Source of the DNA: an uncultured delta proteobacterium
GTDB taxonomy: Bacteria; Myxococcota_A; Polyangia; Polyangiales; Polyangiaceae
Direction: 5' to 3'
Length of the DNA: 62,188 nucleotides
Assembly (NCBI GenBank): GCA_903894755.1
Contig: CAITRH010000117.1
Coordinates: forward strand, 1 to 62,188
The translations under genes and the position numbers were made by a program. Below, one piece after another: positions 54,556 through 62,188 of the stretch; positions within the stretch are counted from its first letter, which is position 1; every line of letters starts with the position of its first letter. Below the pieces are notes generated by a model. That model was not told the DNA's origin. It saw only the letters and a list, made by a program, of their open reading frames with translations, and made no database searches.

Positions 54556-54658
54556 GCAGACCTCACCCCCAACCCCCCTCTCTCGAAGACGATCTTCCTT
54601 GCCCGAAGGGGCAAGGAGGATGTCGAGGGAGAGGGGGGTTGGGGGGGGGAGGTCCTCC
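54556..54658. repeat. Palindromic repeat, central hairpin type
   Basis: GCAGACCTCACCCCC at left and a G-rich GAGGTCCTCC at right flank ATCTTCCTTGCCC-GAAG-GGGCAAGGAGGAT. The inner part is nearly identical to the hairpin at the left window edge. The outer AAACCAA termini are not seen. It lies 60 bp after the propeller gene and may work as its terminator. Confidence 0.7.
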
Positions 54659-55221
54659 CGAAACGTATTTCTCACGTCAAATTGGTTGCATGCCCAGCGG
54701 TTCTCCGTCACCATAGGGCCGCTTCATGGTCGAGCGCGCGGATCCTGCGCGCAAACTTGAGTTTACGAGGCAACGTCGGTACGCCGACGGCAAACGAAAG
54801 GAGGGAGCGGAGATTTCCGCGTGGTTGTAGGAACCTCGCACGCGACGAAGCAGCATCGTGCCGCTTGCCGGGAGCGTATCTGGCCCATTTGCATCGATTC
54901 ACTTGAACCGGTCCGAGGGATCCGTTAGACGTACCCGACAGGCCACATGGATGGGGCAGAGGTAGCGAGAATCCAAAAGGAGAGCCCGCGGTCGCTAGTG
55001 TGGGGGCTGTCGAGACAACCATCCGAGAGCAAACCGAATTCCCAACCAAGGAGCAATCTTAGTCGATCGAGTCTGGTCCGTTGTTCAGGTTACCGCATCA
55101 GGATCGCTTAATATATGGAGAAACGGCAACCCATTTTGGGCCCGTCCTCCGCGTCACCGGTCCCCCTAGGGGGCGGTTCTTTGGGCGCTTTTGATCCGAA
55201 TAGACACGAAGGGGCGTCATT
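54659..55221. other. Intergenic region upstream of the large lipoprotein
   Basis: About 560 bp with no convincing gene and lower GC than the neighbours in places (GCTTAATATATGGAG near 55.11 kb, a possible -10). A perfect palindrome CCCCCTAGGGGG lies at 55162-55173, 50 bp before the start codon. It probably holds the promoter and a long leader of the 1,556-residue gene. Confidence 0.4.
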
Positions 55222-58200
55222 ATGGCGTGGAATAGTTTTTGGAGATTAGGCGGCGGGGTCGGGTGGACAGCCCGTGCTCTCGTCATCACGTTGGCCTTGC
55301 TCGGTATTTCCGTAGCGGGCTGTGGAAGCGACTCGGGAGGCGGAACCACCCCAGTCGCGGATTCCGGCACGACGGACGCGAAGGCGGACGTCACGGTTGT
55401 CGACGCGGGTGGCGGCGACGTTCAGGCAGGACAGGTTTCACCGCCGGCGTTCAGTCCGCTCGGGGGAACCTACAAGGCGTGGCAGAACGTAAAGCTCACG
55501 TCGGTCACCCCGAACGCGCAGATTTGGTACACGGTCTCCTTCACTGCGGTGGATCCTTCCGATCCCGTTCCCAGTGCGGGCTCCTCGTACCTCTACACGG
55601 AGACCGGTGCGAACCCGACCGGGCCGATCCCGGTCCAGACCGACGTCACCATCGTCAAGGCCATCGCGGTAGCTCCCGGCCTCACGAACTCCGTCGTCGT
55701 GACTCAGCGCTATACGCTCGACCTCGCGCAGGCCGCGGCGCCGAGCTTCATTCCTGAGCCCCCCGCTGCCATCACCACCACGACCTTCCTCGTGAGCCTG
55801 ACGACAACCGAGCCGGCCGCGACCATCTACTACACAACGGATGGCGCGACGCCCGTCCCCTACGGCTCCAACGTCTACCAGACTCCGCTCACGCTCCGGG
55901 CCACGACGATCATCAAGGCTCTCACCTACGCGGCGCAGCGCAAACCGTCTGTGGTGGCGTCGCGTACCTACACGTTCCAGCAGCAGACAGTTGCACCCAT
56001 CGTGTTTACCCCCCCCGCTGGCACCTACAGCGGTACGCAGAACGTCGTGCTGTCGACGGCAACGGCTGGGGCTACCCTCTTTTATACGACCGATGGCAAC
56101 GGCGCGACCGAGAGCAGCCAGCAGTACTCGACCGCGATTGTCGTCGGTTCGAACACTCGAATCAACGTCTTGGCGACTGCGCCTAACTACCTGCCAGCTC
56201 GTGGCAGCGCGGATTACGTTGTGTCGTCTGCGGTCGCCGACGTGCGCTTCATCGTAAGCCAGGAATACCCGAACAACGACTTCCGGCTCACGCTGGCCTC
56301 CGATACGCAGGGCGTCAACATCTGCTACAACGTTGCCCCCATTACGGACCCGAACATCTCGAGTACCCCGAACGTTGCCGATCCGACCTGCAACGATATC
56401 ACCGGCGTTTGCTCTAACGGCTCTACGCTCTTCGTCCCGTCGACGCCGATCCCCTTCACCTATTCCGCGGTAGTCAAGGCCGTCGCGTGCAAACTTTCGT
56501 CCAAGTCGGCCGTCAGTGCGCCCCAGACCTACACCCTCCAGGCCGCCAGCGTCACCTTCTCGAGCACCGGCCCCGGAACCTTCGTCGACCAGGCCTTCAC
56601 GACCATGTCGACCAAGACCTTCGGTTCCGACATCTACTTCACCCTCGATGGAAGCGCGCCGGTCTGTCCCAGTGCATTCAAAATCGGGAGCCCTGGTCCG
56701 ACCTCCTACACACAGGCATCTTTCAAGATTACCGAAGGCACGCTGCAGTGGTCCAAGTGGGACACAGCGGGATACACGGACATTGGCACATCAAAGGGGA
56801 GCCAGCACTTCCGCGCCATCGCTTGCAAAGGGGGTTACAAAAACTCCACCGGCGAAGCCGATGCGACCTTCTTGTTGCAGGCGCGTCCGCCGTCCATTAG
56901 CCCAGTCACCGCGACCTACGCGAGCGACCAGGACGTTGCATTCAAGAACAACTCCGTTCCTGTGGTAGAGACTACCACCGTCTGCTTCAGCTTGACCACG
57001 ACGCCGAGCTGCGCGACCGCTACCAACGCCGACACCAACCTCGTTGTGGCAACAGGCGAATGCGCTGTCGGGACAGCGTCAAGCACCACAGGGGTTGCCA
57101 TCAGCAGCTCCCCGACCCTCCTCAGCCCCTCCTCTACCACCATACGGGCGATCACCTGCCACGCTGGCATGATCGCGTCCGTGGGCGCGCTCGAGACCCA
57201 CAGCTTCAGCGCCGTGTCGGGCCACCAGCCGCCGACGTCGCTCGCAATCCGACCGGGTGACTCCGTCTTCGTGACCATCTCCACGAGCGCAAACCTCGGG
57301 GGACACCTCTCGACGACCCCAGGCATTCTCTGCACCGCCCAGACCAGCACCCCGCTTGCCTGCAACGCAACTAAGAGCGGCTGCACCCTAAATGGTATCG
57401 CCCTGGCCAGCGTCAGCCCGGCTACCACCAATGGCGTCGCGCCTAGCAGTACCCCGCTGACGAACGGCAATAACAGCGCGATCGTCAACACGCAAATCGT
57501 CACCGGCCAGTACAACACCTCAACGTACTACGTCTCGGGAATCGTGTGCATCCAGGGTTACCCCGATACACCCGTCCCGTTGGTCTATGGCGTCTCCGGT
57601 ACCGTGCTCGTGCCTGACAAGATCTACGACACCACCTCGTCAACTGAGCTCGTCTCGGGGACGAAGCTGAGCAACGCTACGGATTTCTATATCCCGACCG
57701 CGACGCTGTCGTCTTCGTACGTTTGCGCGACCATCGACGGCACCGAGCCGACTTGTGGAGCGCCCGGCCAGAACACCACAACGCCGACCAGCTCGTCGCC
57801 GTTGAACACCACGGTTGCCCTCGGATACTCGACCACCGCCGCTATCTACTGCAGCGGAGCGTCGTCAACGGACTACGGCGTCGTCTATGCGCCCTATCTC
57901 ACCCTCAAGGGCGTTGAGCCGACGCTAAGTACCACGGTCACTTCAGTCACAGTATCGACAACCCGCCGAATACGGGCCATTGGTTGCAGCCTCACCTTGG
58001 CTAACTCGGTGGCGACCGGTGTAGACCAATTCAAATACACCTACAAGGTTGCCTCCTTGAGCGGAGTTCCAGGAAATGGGACTACCGTGATCACCGGAAG
58101 CTCCACAGGCCCCGTCACCTCAATCACGGGTGCGTCTACGGGAAGCTGGACCAGTAGCGACAGCACGCACCCAGGTGTCGCATACTTGAAGTACAAATGG

Positions 58201-59892
58201 ACCACCTCCAACTCAACATCGGTGGCTTGCGATTATACCGGGACCACGCAAAGTACGTCCGTCAACACTCTGCTCCAGGTCCAGGCAACCAACTCGACCT
58301 CCGCAGCGTACCTCTACGTGACCGGGTGCAAGAACAACTACGAAGCGGCTACTGCCACGAGCTCGTTGTCAGTTCACCTGCCGCCTGCACTTTTCAATGC
58401 AAAGGACGGGGCTGGGCTGACTGGGTCTGTTGCCGTGACCAAGTCCGGCGGCGTGTTCCGCGCGTGGAGCTCCATCGCGCCGAGCTCGACTGACTTCCTG
58501 GCGCCGCAGTCCTCTGCGGGAACCCGCTGGGGCTGCTACAACGAGGGGAGCACCAGCGCCACCACGGCTTCGTGCTCCACCACCGTAAACACGTGCGTTA
58601 CTGGAGCCCTGGTGCCCAGTACCAGTACCACCCTCGGGCTCATCACCCGGAATTCCCATGCTGCCAACGGAACGTATGCGGCCATGGTGCAGTGCAGCGA
58701 CATCTTCGCACCGTCCGAAGTGGTCACGGAGCAATTTGTCCTTCAGGTTGCGCCGTACAAATACACCGCATGGGCGGGCACGCCTGACTACCCCTCAGGT
58801 AGCACCCAGGTGTACACGGACCAGGCCGGTGGATTCAATGGACCGGTCACGCTCAAGTTCGGCGTGGGCGATCCGGCAGCGATCGGAACCCTCACCACGA
58901 CGGCAGATACCATCTGGTGCTGGTCGTCCGATCCAACGACCGCGAGCTCGACACTACAGACTGCCTGTGGTTCGGCCAGCTCGACTCCTCGACAGCTAGC
59001 GTCGCGCGGCCAGACCTGCAGTACCTATCCGCTTCCCCAAGTTGCGGTTCAGGCGGGTAGCGGCTTTACCACGAGCAGTACGGGGCCCGTCTTCTTCACC
59101 GGCCCGGTTCTGACCGTGGCCTGCAAGGACGGCTATCTGCCTCAGTACTACGTGCAGAGCCCAGTGCAGAATACGTTCACCTTCAACAATTACACCCGTC
59201 GCAACGCTACGGGAGTCGCCACGACGTGGACCTCCACTACGTTGGCGAAGTCCGACTTCGTGACGAGTGGGCCGTTCCGTGAGGACTCGCTCAGCTCCAC
59301 GACGGACGGCAAGGCGGCGATCTTCTTCAATTGGAACGACACCAATCTGAACGTCGGGATTTCCTCCTCGGTAACCCTGAGCACCACCGGCGTGTTTGGT
59401 GTAGGCGTGTATCTGTCTTCCGAGACGAGCACAATCAGCCAGACGAGGACGCTATACCCAGGCAGCGGGACAACTGAGCTGGATAGCCTGCCATTCGACG
59501 CACGCTACTACCTTGAGTGGTCTACGGCGTCTTCGACGTCGGATGTGTCGCTCTTCACGTTCGTTGCGGGAGCATGGGTCAGCGCTGGCAATCTGCCCCA
59601 GACGTTGCTGGGCGCCGCAGCGTATAGCGACACGAACTTTGTTCTAAAGCTGGCCATCCCGCGCGAGAAGGTGGGGGTCCAACTGACGGACATCAAGGTG
59701 CTTGGCGTGATCTATAAGAGTGCATCGCGTGCCAGCCACGTGGCGTTCCCGCAGCAAGTGGGCACCCTCCCCCAGCATAACAACTATGGCCATTTCTATC
59801 TTGGTACCCTTGGCACCACTGCTAACCCGTTGATTCCGGTCGCTGGACCTGGGGCGGGTCTCGTGGCGCTGGGTCTCGGCCTCCCCTTATGA
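55222..59892 (+). CDS. Giant lipoprotein with chitobiase-C-terminal-like repeats
   Basis: 1,556 residues; lipobox SVAGC after a membrane-like helix. At least a dozen beta modules of about 85-110 residues follow. The first ones match the chitobiase/beta-hexosaminidase C-terminal repeat (PPAFSPLGGTYKAWQNVKLT, ATIYYTTDGATPVPYGS, ATLFYTTDGNGATESS, DIYFTLDGSAPVCPS). Ser/Thr-rich strands dominate throughout, with pairs of Cys in later modules. The last ~190 residues (FFNWNDTNLNVGIS, YYLEWSTASSTSDVSLFTF, KLAIPREKVGVQ) resemble a CBM9-like sugar-binding fold. Predicted surface fibre or adhesin. Terminated by a hairpin. Confidence 0.85.
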   Translation: MAWNSFWRLGGGVGWTARALVITLALLGISVAGCGSDSGGGTTPVADSGTTDAKADVTVVDAGGGDVQAGQVSPPAFSPLGGTYKAWQNVKLTSVTPNAQIWYTVSFTAVDPSDPVPSAGSSYLYTETGANPTGPIPVQTDVTIVKAIAVAPGLTNSVVVTQRYTLDLAQAAAPSFIPEPPAAITTTTFLVSLTTTEPAATIYYTTDGATPVPYGSNVYQTPLTLRATTIIKALTYAAQRKPSVVASRTYTFQQQTVAPIVFTPPAGTYSGTQNVVLSTATAGATLFYTTDGNGATESSQQYSTAIVVGSNTRINVLATAPNYLPARGSADYVVSSAVADVRFIVSQEYPNNDFRLTLASDTQGVNICYNVAPITDPNISSTPNVADPTCNDITGVCSNGSTLFVPSTPIPFTYSAVVKAVACKLSSKSAVSAPQTYTLQAASVTFSSTGPGTFVDQAFTTMSTKTFGSDIYFTLDGSAPVCPSAFKIGSPGPTSYTQASFKITEGTLQWSKWDTAGYTDIGTSKGSQHFRAIACKGGYKNSTGEADATFLLQARPPSISPVTATYASDQDVAFKNNSVPVVETTTVCFSLTTTPSCATATNADTNLVVATGECAVGTASSTTGVAISSSPTLLSPSSTTIRAITCHAGMIASVGALETHSFSAVSGHQPPTSLAIRPGDSVFVTISTSANLGGHLSTTPGILCTAQTSTPLACNATKSGCTLNGIALASVSPATTNGVAPSSTPLTNGNNSAIVNTQIVTGQYNTSTYYVSGIVCIQGYPDTPVPLVYGVSGTVLVPDKIYDTTSSTELVSGTKLSNATDFYIPTATLSSSYVCATIDGTEPTCGAPGQNTTTPTSSSPLNTTVALGYSTTAAIYCSGASSTDYGVVYAPYLTLKGVEPTLSTTVTSVTVSTTRRIRAIGCSLTLANSVATGVDQFKYTYKVASLSGVPGNGTTVITGSSTGPVTSITGASTGSWTSSDSTHPGVAYLKYKWTTSNSTSVACDYTGTTQSTSVNTLLQVQATNSTSAAYLYVTGCKNNYEAATATSSLSVHLPPALFNAKDGAGLTGSVAVTKSGGVFRAWSSIAPSSTDFLAPQSSAGTRWGCYNEGSTSATTASCSTTVNTCVTGALVPSTSTTLGLITRNSHAANGTYAAMVQCSDIFAPSEVVTEQFVLQVAPYKYTAWAGTPDYPSGSTQVYTDQAGGFNGPVTLKFGVGDPAAIGTLTTTADTIWCWSSDPTTASSTLQTACGSASSTPRQLASRGQTCSTYPLPQVAVQAGSGFTTSSTGPVFFTGPVLTVACKDGYLPQYYVQSPVQNTFTFNNYTRRNATGVATTWTSTTLAKSDFVTSGPFREDSLSSTTDGKAAIFFNWNDTNLNVGISSSVTLSTTGVFGVGVYLSSETSTISQTRTLYPGSGTTELDSLPFDARYYLEWSTASSTSDVSLFTFVAGAWVSAGNLPQTLLGAAAYSDTNFVLKLAIPREKVGVQLTDIKVLGVIYKSASRASHVAFPQQVGTLPQHNNYGHFYLGTLGTTANPLIPVAGPGAGLVALGLGLPL

Positions 59893-59923
59893 TAGCCGCT
59901 CTTTTCATCCTCGCCTAAGACAG

Positions 59924-59966
59924 CGACGCCGTGTGGCCTTCGGGCCCCGGCGTCGTTTCCTTTTTT
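59924..59966 (+). terminator. Rho-independent terminator
   Basis: Stem CGACGCCG ... CGGCGTCG with inner GGCC-TTCG-GGCC, followed by TTTCCTTTTTT, 31 bp after the stop of the giant lipoprotein gene. Confidence 0.85.
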
Positions 59967-60014
59967 GTCGCTGCGGGTTTTCCAAGGGGGAGGGACGAAG
60001 GGTTCTACGGCCCT

Positions 60015-60139
60015 TTCGAATAGGAAGACGTGAAGGCGGAGGCCAACCTCTGCGATCACGGCATCTCGTTCGAGGAGTCTGCGACCGTCTTCGATGATCC
60101 TTATGCCCTCGAAATGGCCGACATGACTCACACTTCCTT
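60015..60139 (+). pseudogene. brnT: Truncated BrnT-type toxin
   Basis: Reading FE-stop-EDVKAEANLCDHGISFEE followed by SATVFDDPYALEMAD, the start of the BrnT ribonuclease toxin. The expected FEW has TAG in place of TGG at 60021-60023, and the sequence ends after ADMTHTS, so the C-terminal half with catalytic residues is missing. Confidence 0.75.
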
Positions 60140-60167
60140 GACTTTATATGTTACCACATGTCTCGCC

Positions 60168-60196
60168 TTGTCAAGTCGTGTCGCGCTGTCTACATT
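60168..60196 (+). promoter_or_regulatory. Possible promoter for the ribbon-helix-helix gene
   Basis: TTGTCA (60168-60173) and TACATT (60191-60196) are separated by 17 bp. The next ATG is only 6 bp after the -10, which would give a leaderless or nearly leaderless transcript. A second, weaker TTGACT lies upstream beside the ATGT-TACC-ACAT inverted repeat, a candidate operator. Confidence 0.35.
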
Positions 60197-60202
60197 CCGC
60201 CA

Positions 60203-60520
60203 ATGGCAACGAAGATAGGGCGTCCGCCGAAACTTGGTGACGTATCAATGGTTCACCTGCGCCTCCCAGACAGGGTGATCGATGGCCTTGACGCGTGGGT
60301 GGAGCAGGCGGCCGCGTCGACTCCTGGCGGGAGCGGCATCACACGCTCCGACCTAATTAGGGACATCCTGGCGCGGGCGGTAGCGGAGCGGGGCACCCCG
60401 GAGGCGCGGCGTTACGCGGAGGCGTACCGAGCGCAGGCTGAGACGGAAGACGAACGCGTCGGACACGAGGCATTCTTGAAAGCGGCCATTGAGAGCGCTG
60501 CCCCGTGGGAGGGGGCGTGA
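60203..60520 (+). CDS. Ribbon-helix-helix antitoxin
   Basis: 105 residues from the ATG at 60203 (MATKIGRPPKLGDVSMVHLR). The RHH fold shows the beta strand VSMVHLRLPDRVIDGL and helices with SDLIRDILARAVAER. The C-terminal half (RRYAEAYRAQAETEDE) is the likely toxin-binding tail. It overlaps the next gene by 4 bp (GTGA), the common arrangement with MazF/PemK toxins. Confidence 0.8.
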   Translation: MATKIGRPPKLGDVSMVHLRLPDRVIDGLDAWVEQAAASTPGGSGITRSDLIRDILARAVAERGTPEARRYAEAYRAQAETEDERVGHEAFLKAAIESAAPWEGA

Positions 60521-60809
60521 AGCGGGGCGAGGTGTGGTGGGCGAGCTTTCCGGCTCCTGCGGGACGAAGGCCCGCGCTTATCGTGTCACGTCAGACGTTG
60601 CCAGCGTAGTGGAGCTCTCGACGGTGATCCGGGACCTTCCGACCGAGGTACGCCTGGGCAAAGCCGAAGGGCTCCCGCTGCCCTGCGTGGCGAACACGGA
60701 CAACCTGGTCACGGTGCCGAAGGCGTGTTTGACGGACCGACTCAAAATGCTGCCAGCGGCGAAGGTAGCGGAGCTCGACGCTGCGCTCCGGTTCGCGTTG
60801 GGGTTATAA
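60517..60809 (+). pseudogene. Frameshifted MazF/PemK-type toxin
   Basis: From the GTG at 60517 the frame reads KRGEVWWASFPAPAGRRPAL then IVSRQTLPA-stop. A +1 shift near 60588 restores DVASVVELSTVIRDLPTEVR then LGKAEGLPLPCVANTDNLVT and TVPKACLTDRL, the rest of a MazF-like endoribonuclease. The join is also a few residues short of a normal toxin. So the toxin is inactivated next to an intact antitoxin. Confidence 0.75.
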
Positions 60810-60831
60810 GATATAAGATGCCCGCGGTTGG

Positions 60832-61113
60832 TCACATCAGGACCTCGCGGGGATCCTTCGATGCCCCCGACAGGAGGTATTTGCGGAGGAACTTCACTTC
60901 ATGCCCGGTGAATCGAGACCGCTTGTGAATGAGTGCCATAGCGATGATCTTGTGTAGGGGCTCGATTGCTGGGATAACGACCTCAGTTTCGCGACAAGCA
61001 AGACACATTCGCACCTCCACGTCGTGGAGGAGGACCTTTGGTAGTCCGCTCTCCATATAGGGATGGCTCTGGCGGACCGATGCCATGTCGTGGCCGCATT
61101 CAAAGCACTTCAT
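60832..61113 (-). CDS. MqsA-type zinc-finger antitoxin, C-terminally truncated
   Basis: 93 residues from the ATG at 61113. The zinc finger has MKCFECGHDM and CLACRETEVV, followed by a helical segment KIIAMALIHKRSRFTG and FLRKYLLSGAS, where the HTH_XRE DNA-binding part should begin; the protein then ends in KDPREVLM. The HTH is therefore missing. ATGA overlap with the toxin fragment upstream. Confidence 0.7.
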   Translation of the reverse strand: MKCFECGHDMASVRQSHPYMESGLPKVLLHDVEVRMCLACRETEVVIPAIEPLHKIIAMALIHKRSRFTGHEVKFLRKYLLSGASKDPREVLM

Positions 61114-61233
61114 GTTGGAAACCTCCATGCGGTAATGACTCTCAACTCGTTCTCGGACCGGAACGCCACGACGACGCACATGGTGCGTGTTCGAACACGA
61201 TAAACCACGTCCAGATCGAGCCCCGCCATTTCT
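61110..61233 (-). pseudogene. 3' fragment of a small toxin (DUF4258-like)
   Basis: Frame GLDLDVVYRVRTRTMCVVVA-FRSENELRVITAWRFPT-stop, matching the C-terminal beta strands of DUF4258-type toxins that pair with zinc-finger antitoxins. The 5' end is cut by the palindromic element at 61217-61333. Overlaps the antitoxin ATG by 4 bp, as expected for a real pair. Confidence 0.65.
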
Positions 61234-61333
61234 GCCAGACGAGGCTTTGGCCGAGGAGCCCGCGCAGCGTACTCAAAGTACGTGAGCAGGCACCGGAGGC
61301 CAAAACGGAGTATGGCGGGAATGGCGGGGCTCG
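61217..61333. repeat. 117-bp element with 14-bp perfect terminal inverted repeats
   Basis: CGAGCCCCGCCATT at 61217-61230 and AATGGCGGGGCTCG at 61320-61333. The interior includes CTTTGGCCGAGGAGCCCGCG and a small hairpin GTACT-CAA-AGTAC (61269-61281). It interrupts or abuts the toxin fragment. No coding capacity. Confidence 0.75.
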
Positions 61334-61335
61334 AG

Positions 61336-61375
61336 ACTTCGCGCTCCTACAAATTCCCCCTCCCCATCGATCTAA
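61336..61375. repeat. Copy of the CCCATCGAT repeat
   Basis: ACTTCGCGCTCCTACAAATT followed by CCCCCTCCCCATCGAT, the inverse of the 7.44-kb element and similar to the centre of the 49.5-kb palindrome. It ends at CGAT without the second arm. Confidence 0.65.
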
Positions 61376-61430
61376 AGGCGTAGGCTCGACGTCCGTACAC
61401 CGCACGAGCAAGCATCACCCCTCGCACGCC

Positions 61431-62060
61431 TCACCGCACCAACAGCATCACCCTACCGTGCCATTCCCCCGTCTCGCCGCCCACGGTCAGACAGACCTCG
61501 AATACAACTTCGGTCGCGGTGGGAAGCCCCTCGATTTCCCCGTGGGCGTAGTTGCTCCCCTGGGTTTGCATCCAGGTCTTGCCACCGTCGAGGCTGTAGC
61601 GAACTTCGTAGAAAACCTTCTTCCCATGCGGACCGGCCTTCGCGCGCCACTCCGCACAACCCAATTTGGTCCCCTGCTTGACCGCCAAGGGAGGGACAAT
61701 ATGAACTCCGACCGCTCGCTCACCGAACCCCGAAGCCGCGAGCATCGCCTTGGCCTCGGCTGGGTTGGCGTTCATGAGCGATTGGATCTTCCCGGCGAGT
61801 TCTTTCAGTAGCTCCCGCAACGCCTGTTCCTTTGGCTTGCGCGCCGCGACGGCCCCCATGACCTTCGTGCGCGCGAGCGTGTGCGCCTTTTGGAGATCGG
61901 CAATGGCCGCCATGATTGGAGGAAGCTGCGGGCTGAGTGATCCGAACCATTGCGCATGTGCCGGGTCTCCCACAGCGGTCACGATGCTCGTCGCCTGCGC
62001 ACTGAGATGGTCAATCGATGTCTGGAGCTTGAGAGTGAGGAGGACATGTCGATCCGGCAT
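61431..62060 (-). CDS. Helical plus fibronectin III-like protein
   Basis: 209 residues, starting MPDRHVLLTLKLQTSIDHLS. The first ~110 residues are helical (QKAHTLARTKVMGAVAARKP, RELLKELAGKIQSLMNANPA). The rest is a beta domain with KVFYEVRYSLDGGKTWMQTQ and VVFEVCLTVGGETGEWHGRV, typical of a fibronectin type III module in myxobacterial proteins of unknown role. No signal peptide. Similar proteins often occur as isolated genes in these genomes. Confidence 0.7.
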   Translation of the reverse strand: MPDRHVLLTLKLQTSIDHLSAQATSIVTAVGDPAHAQWFGSLSPQLPPIMAAIADLQKAHTLARTKVMGAVAARKPKEQALRELLKELAGKIQSLMNANPAEAKAMLAASGFGERAVGVHIVPPLAVKQGTKLGCAEWRAKAGPHGKKVFYEVRYSLDGGKTWMQTQGSNYAHGEIEGLPTATEVVFEVCLTVGGETGEWHGRVMLLVR

Positions 62061-62130
62061 GAAAGCATAGTCGGATTGTGAGCTGGGAGTGTCAAGAGAG
62101 ATTCGGTACTTCCGTCCATTTTTGTTGGGA

Positions 62131-62188
62131 TCGTCGTCAGGGCAGCCTAGGTCGTCGTCAGGGCAGCCTAGGTCGTCGTCAGGGCAGC
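62131..62188. repeat. 21-bp tandem array reaching window end
   Basis: Units start at 62131, 62152 and 62173 with the sequence TCGTCGTCAGGGCAGCCTAG(G). The first two are identical and the third runs off the window. The array lies upstream of the fibronectin-like gene. Total copy number is unknown. Confidence 0.9.

Noticed and set aside
54708-55049. 113-codon minus-strand frame in the gap before the giant lipoprotein
   Set aside because: No domain, poor codon pattern, and the region looks like a leader.

Overview
The window comes from a high-GC myxobacterium-like genome, most probably the Polyangia (Myxococcota). This is inferred from Hanks-type Ser/Thr kinases with C-terminal membrane anchors, many Cys-rich lipoproteins with EGF, thrombospondin and RCC1-like repeats, chained REC/PAS/HDOD/GGDEF signalling genes, and a surface protein ending in a MYXO-CTERM-type signal (Cys pair, membrane helix, Arg cluster). 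No rRNA, tRNA, CRISPR array or prophage was recognised.

Layout. 0.1-5.2 kb, minus strand: a REC-GAF-HD-GYP regulator, ruvC, yebC, a small outer-membrane protein and a Ser/Thr kinase. 5.3-7.4 kb: purH and a lipoprotein. 7.5-10.8 kb: a REC-PAS histidine kinase, a decayed HDOD regulator and a REC-GGDEF cyclase, the last two fused by a G9 tract. 11.3-16.1 kb: a coiled-coil protein, a trypsin-like lipoprotein protease, and a RicT-like PSP1 gene coupled to holB. 16.3-21.3 kb: a sensor kinase, an Rcp1-type receiver and a large hybrid kinase. 21.3-28.6 kb: small proteins, then a translationally coupled gcvP / zinc-ribbon membrane protein / DNA-methylase-like operon, and an uncharacterised conserved protein.

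28.7-45.5 kb is the most unusual part. Four arrays of one 42-bp tandem repeat punctuate a duplicated, mosaic region. Three arrays are followed by Rpn-type PD-(D/E)XK nuclease/transposase genes in different states: a remnant, an intact copy, and a copy lacking its catalytic core. Between the arrays lie two closely similar Ser/Thr kinases and a shuffled set of partners: TPR/PEGA-like proteins, EGF lipoproteins, a formylglycine-generating-enzyme-like lipoprotein and a CHAP-EGF-TSP1-RCC1 lipoprotein. Gene heads and tails are exchanged among these, so the region looks like a recombination-driven generator of kinase-linked surface-protein cassettes.

45.6-54.5 kb is housekeeping and metabolism: proC, lnt, scoA/scoB, an enoyl-CoA hydratase, holA coupled to the MYXO-CTERM protein, and a beta-propeller lipoprotein. 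55.2-59.9 kb encodes a 1,556-residue lipoprotein of chitobiase-C-terminal-like repeats. 60.0-61.3 kb is a graveyard of toxin-antitoxin pairs. The window ends in a 21-bp tandem array.

A family of palindromic intergenic repeats is scattered through the whole window. Its termini carry a shared AAACCAA-CCCATCTTGAAAACC sequence and often supply the stop codon of the neighbouring gene.
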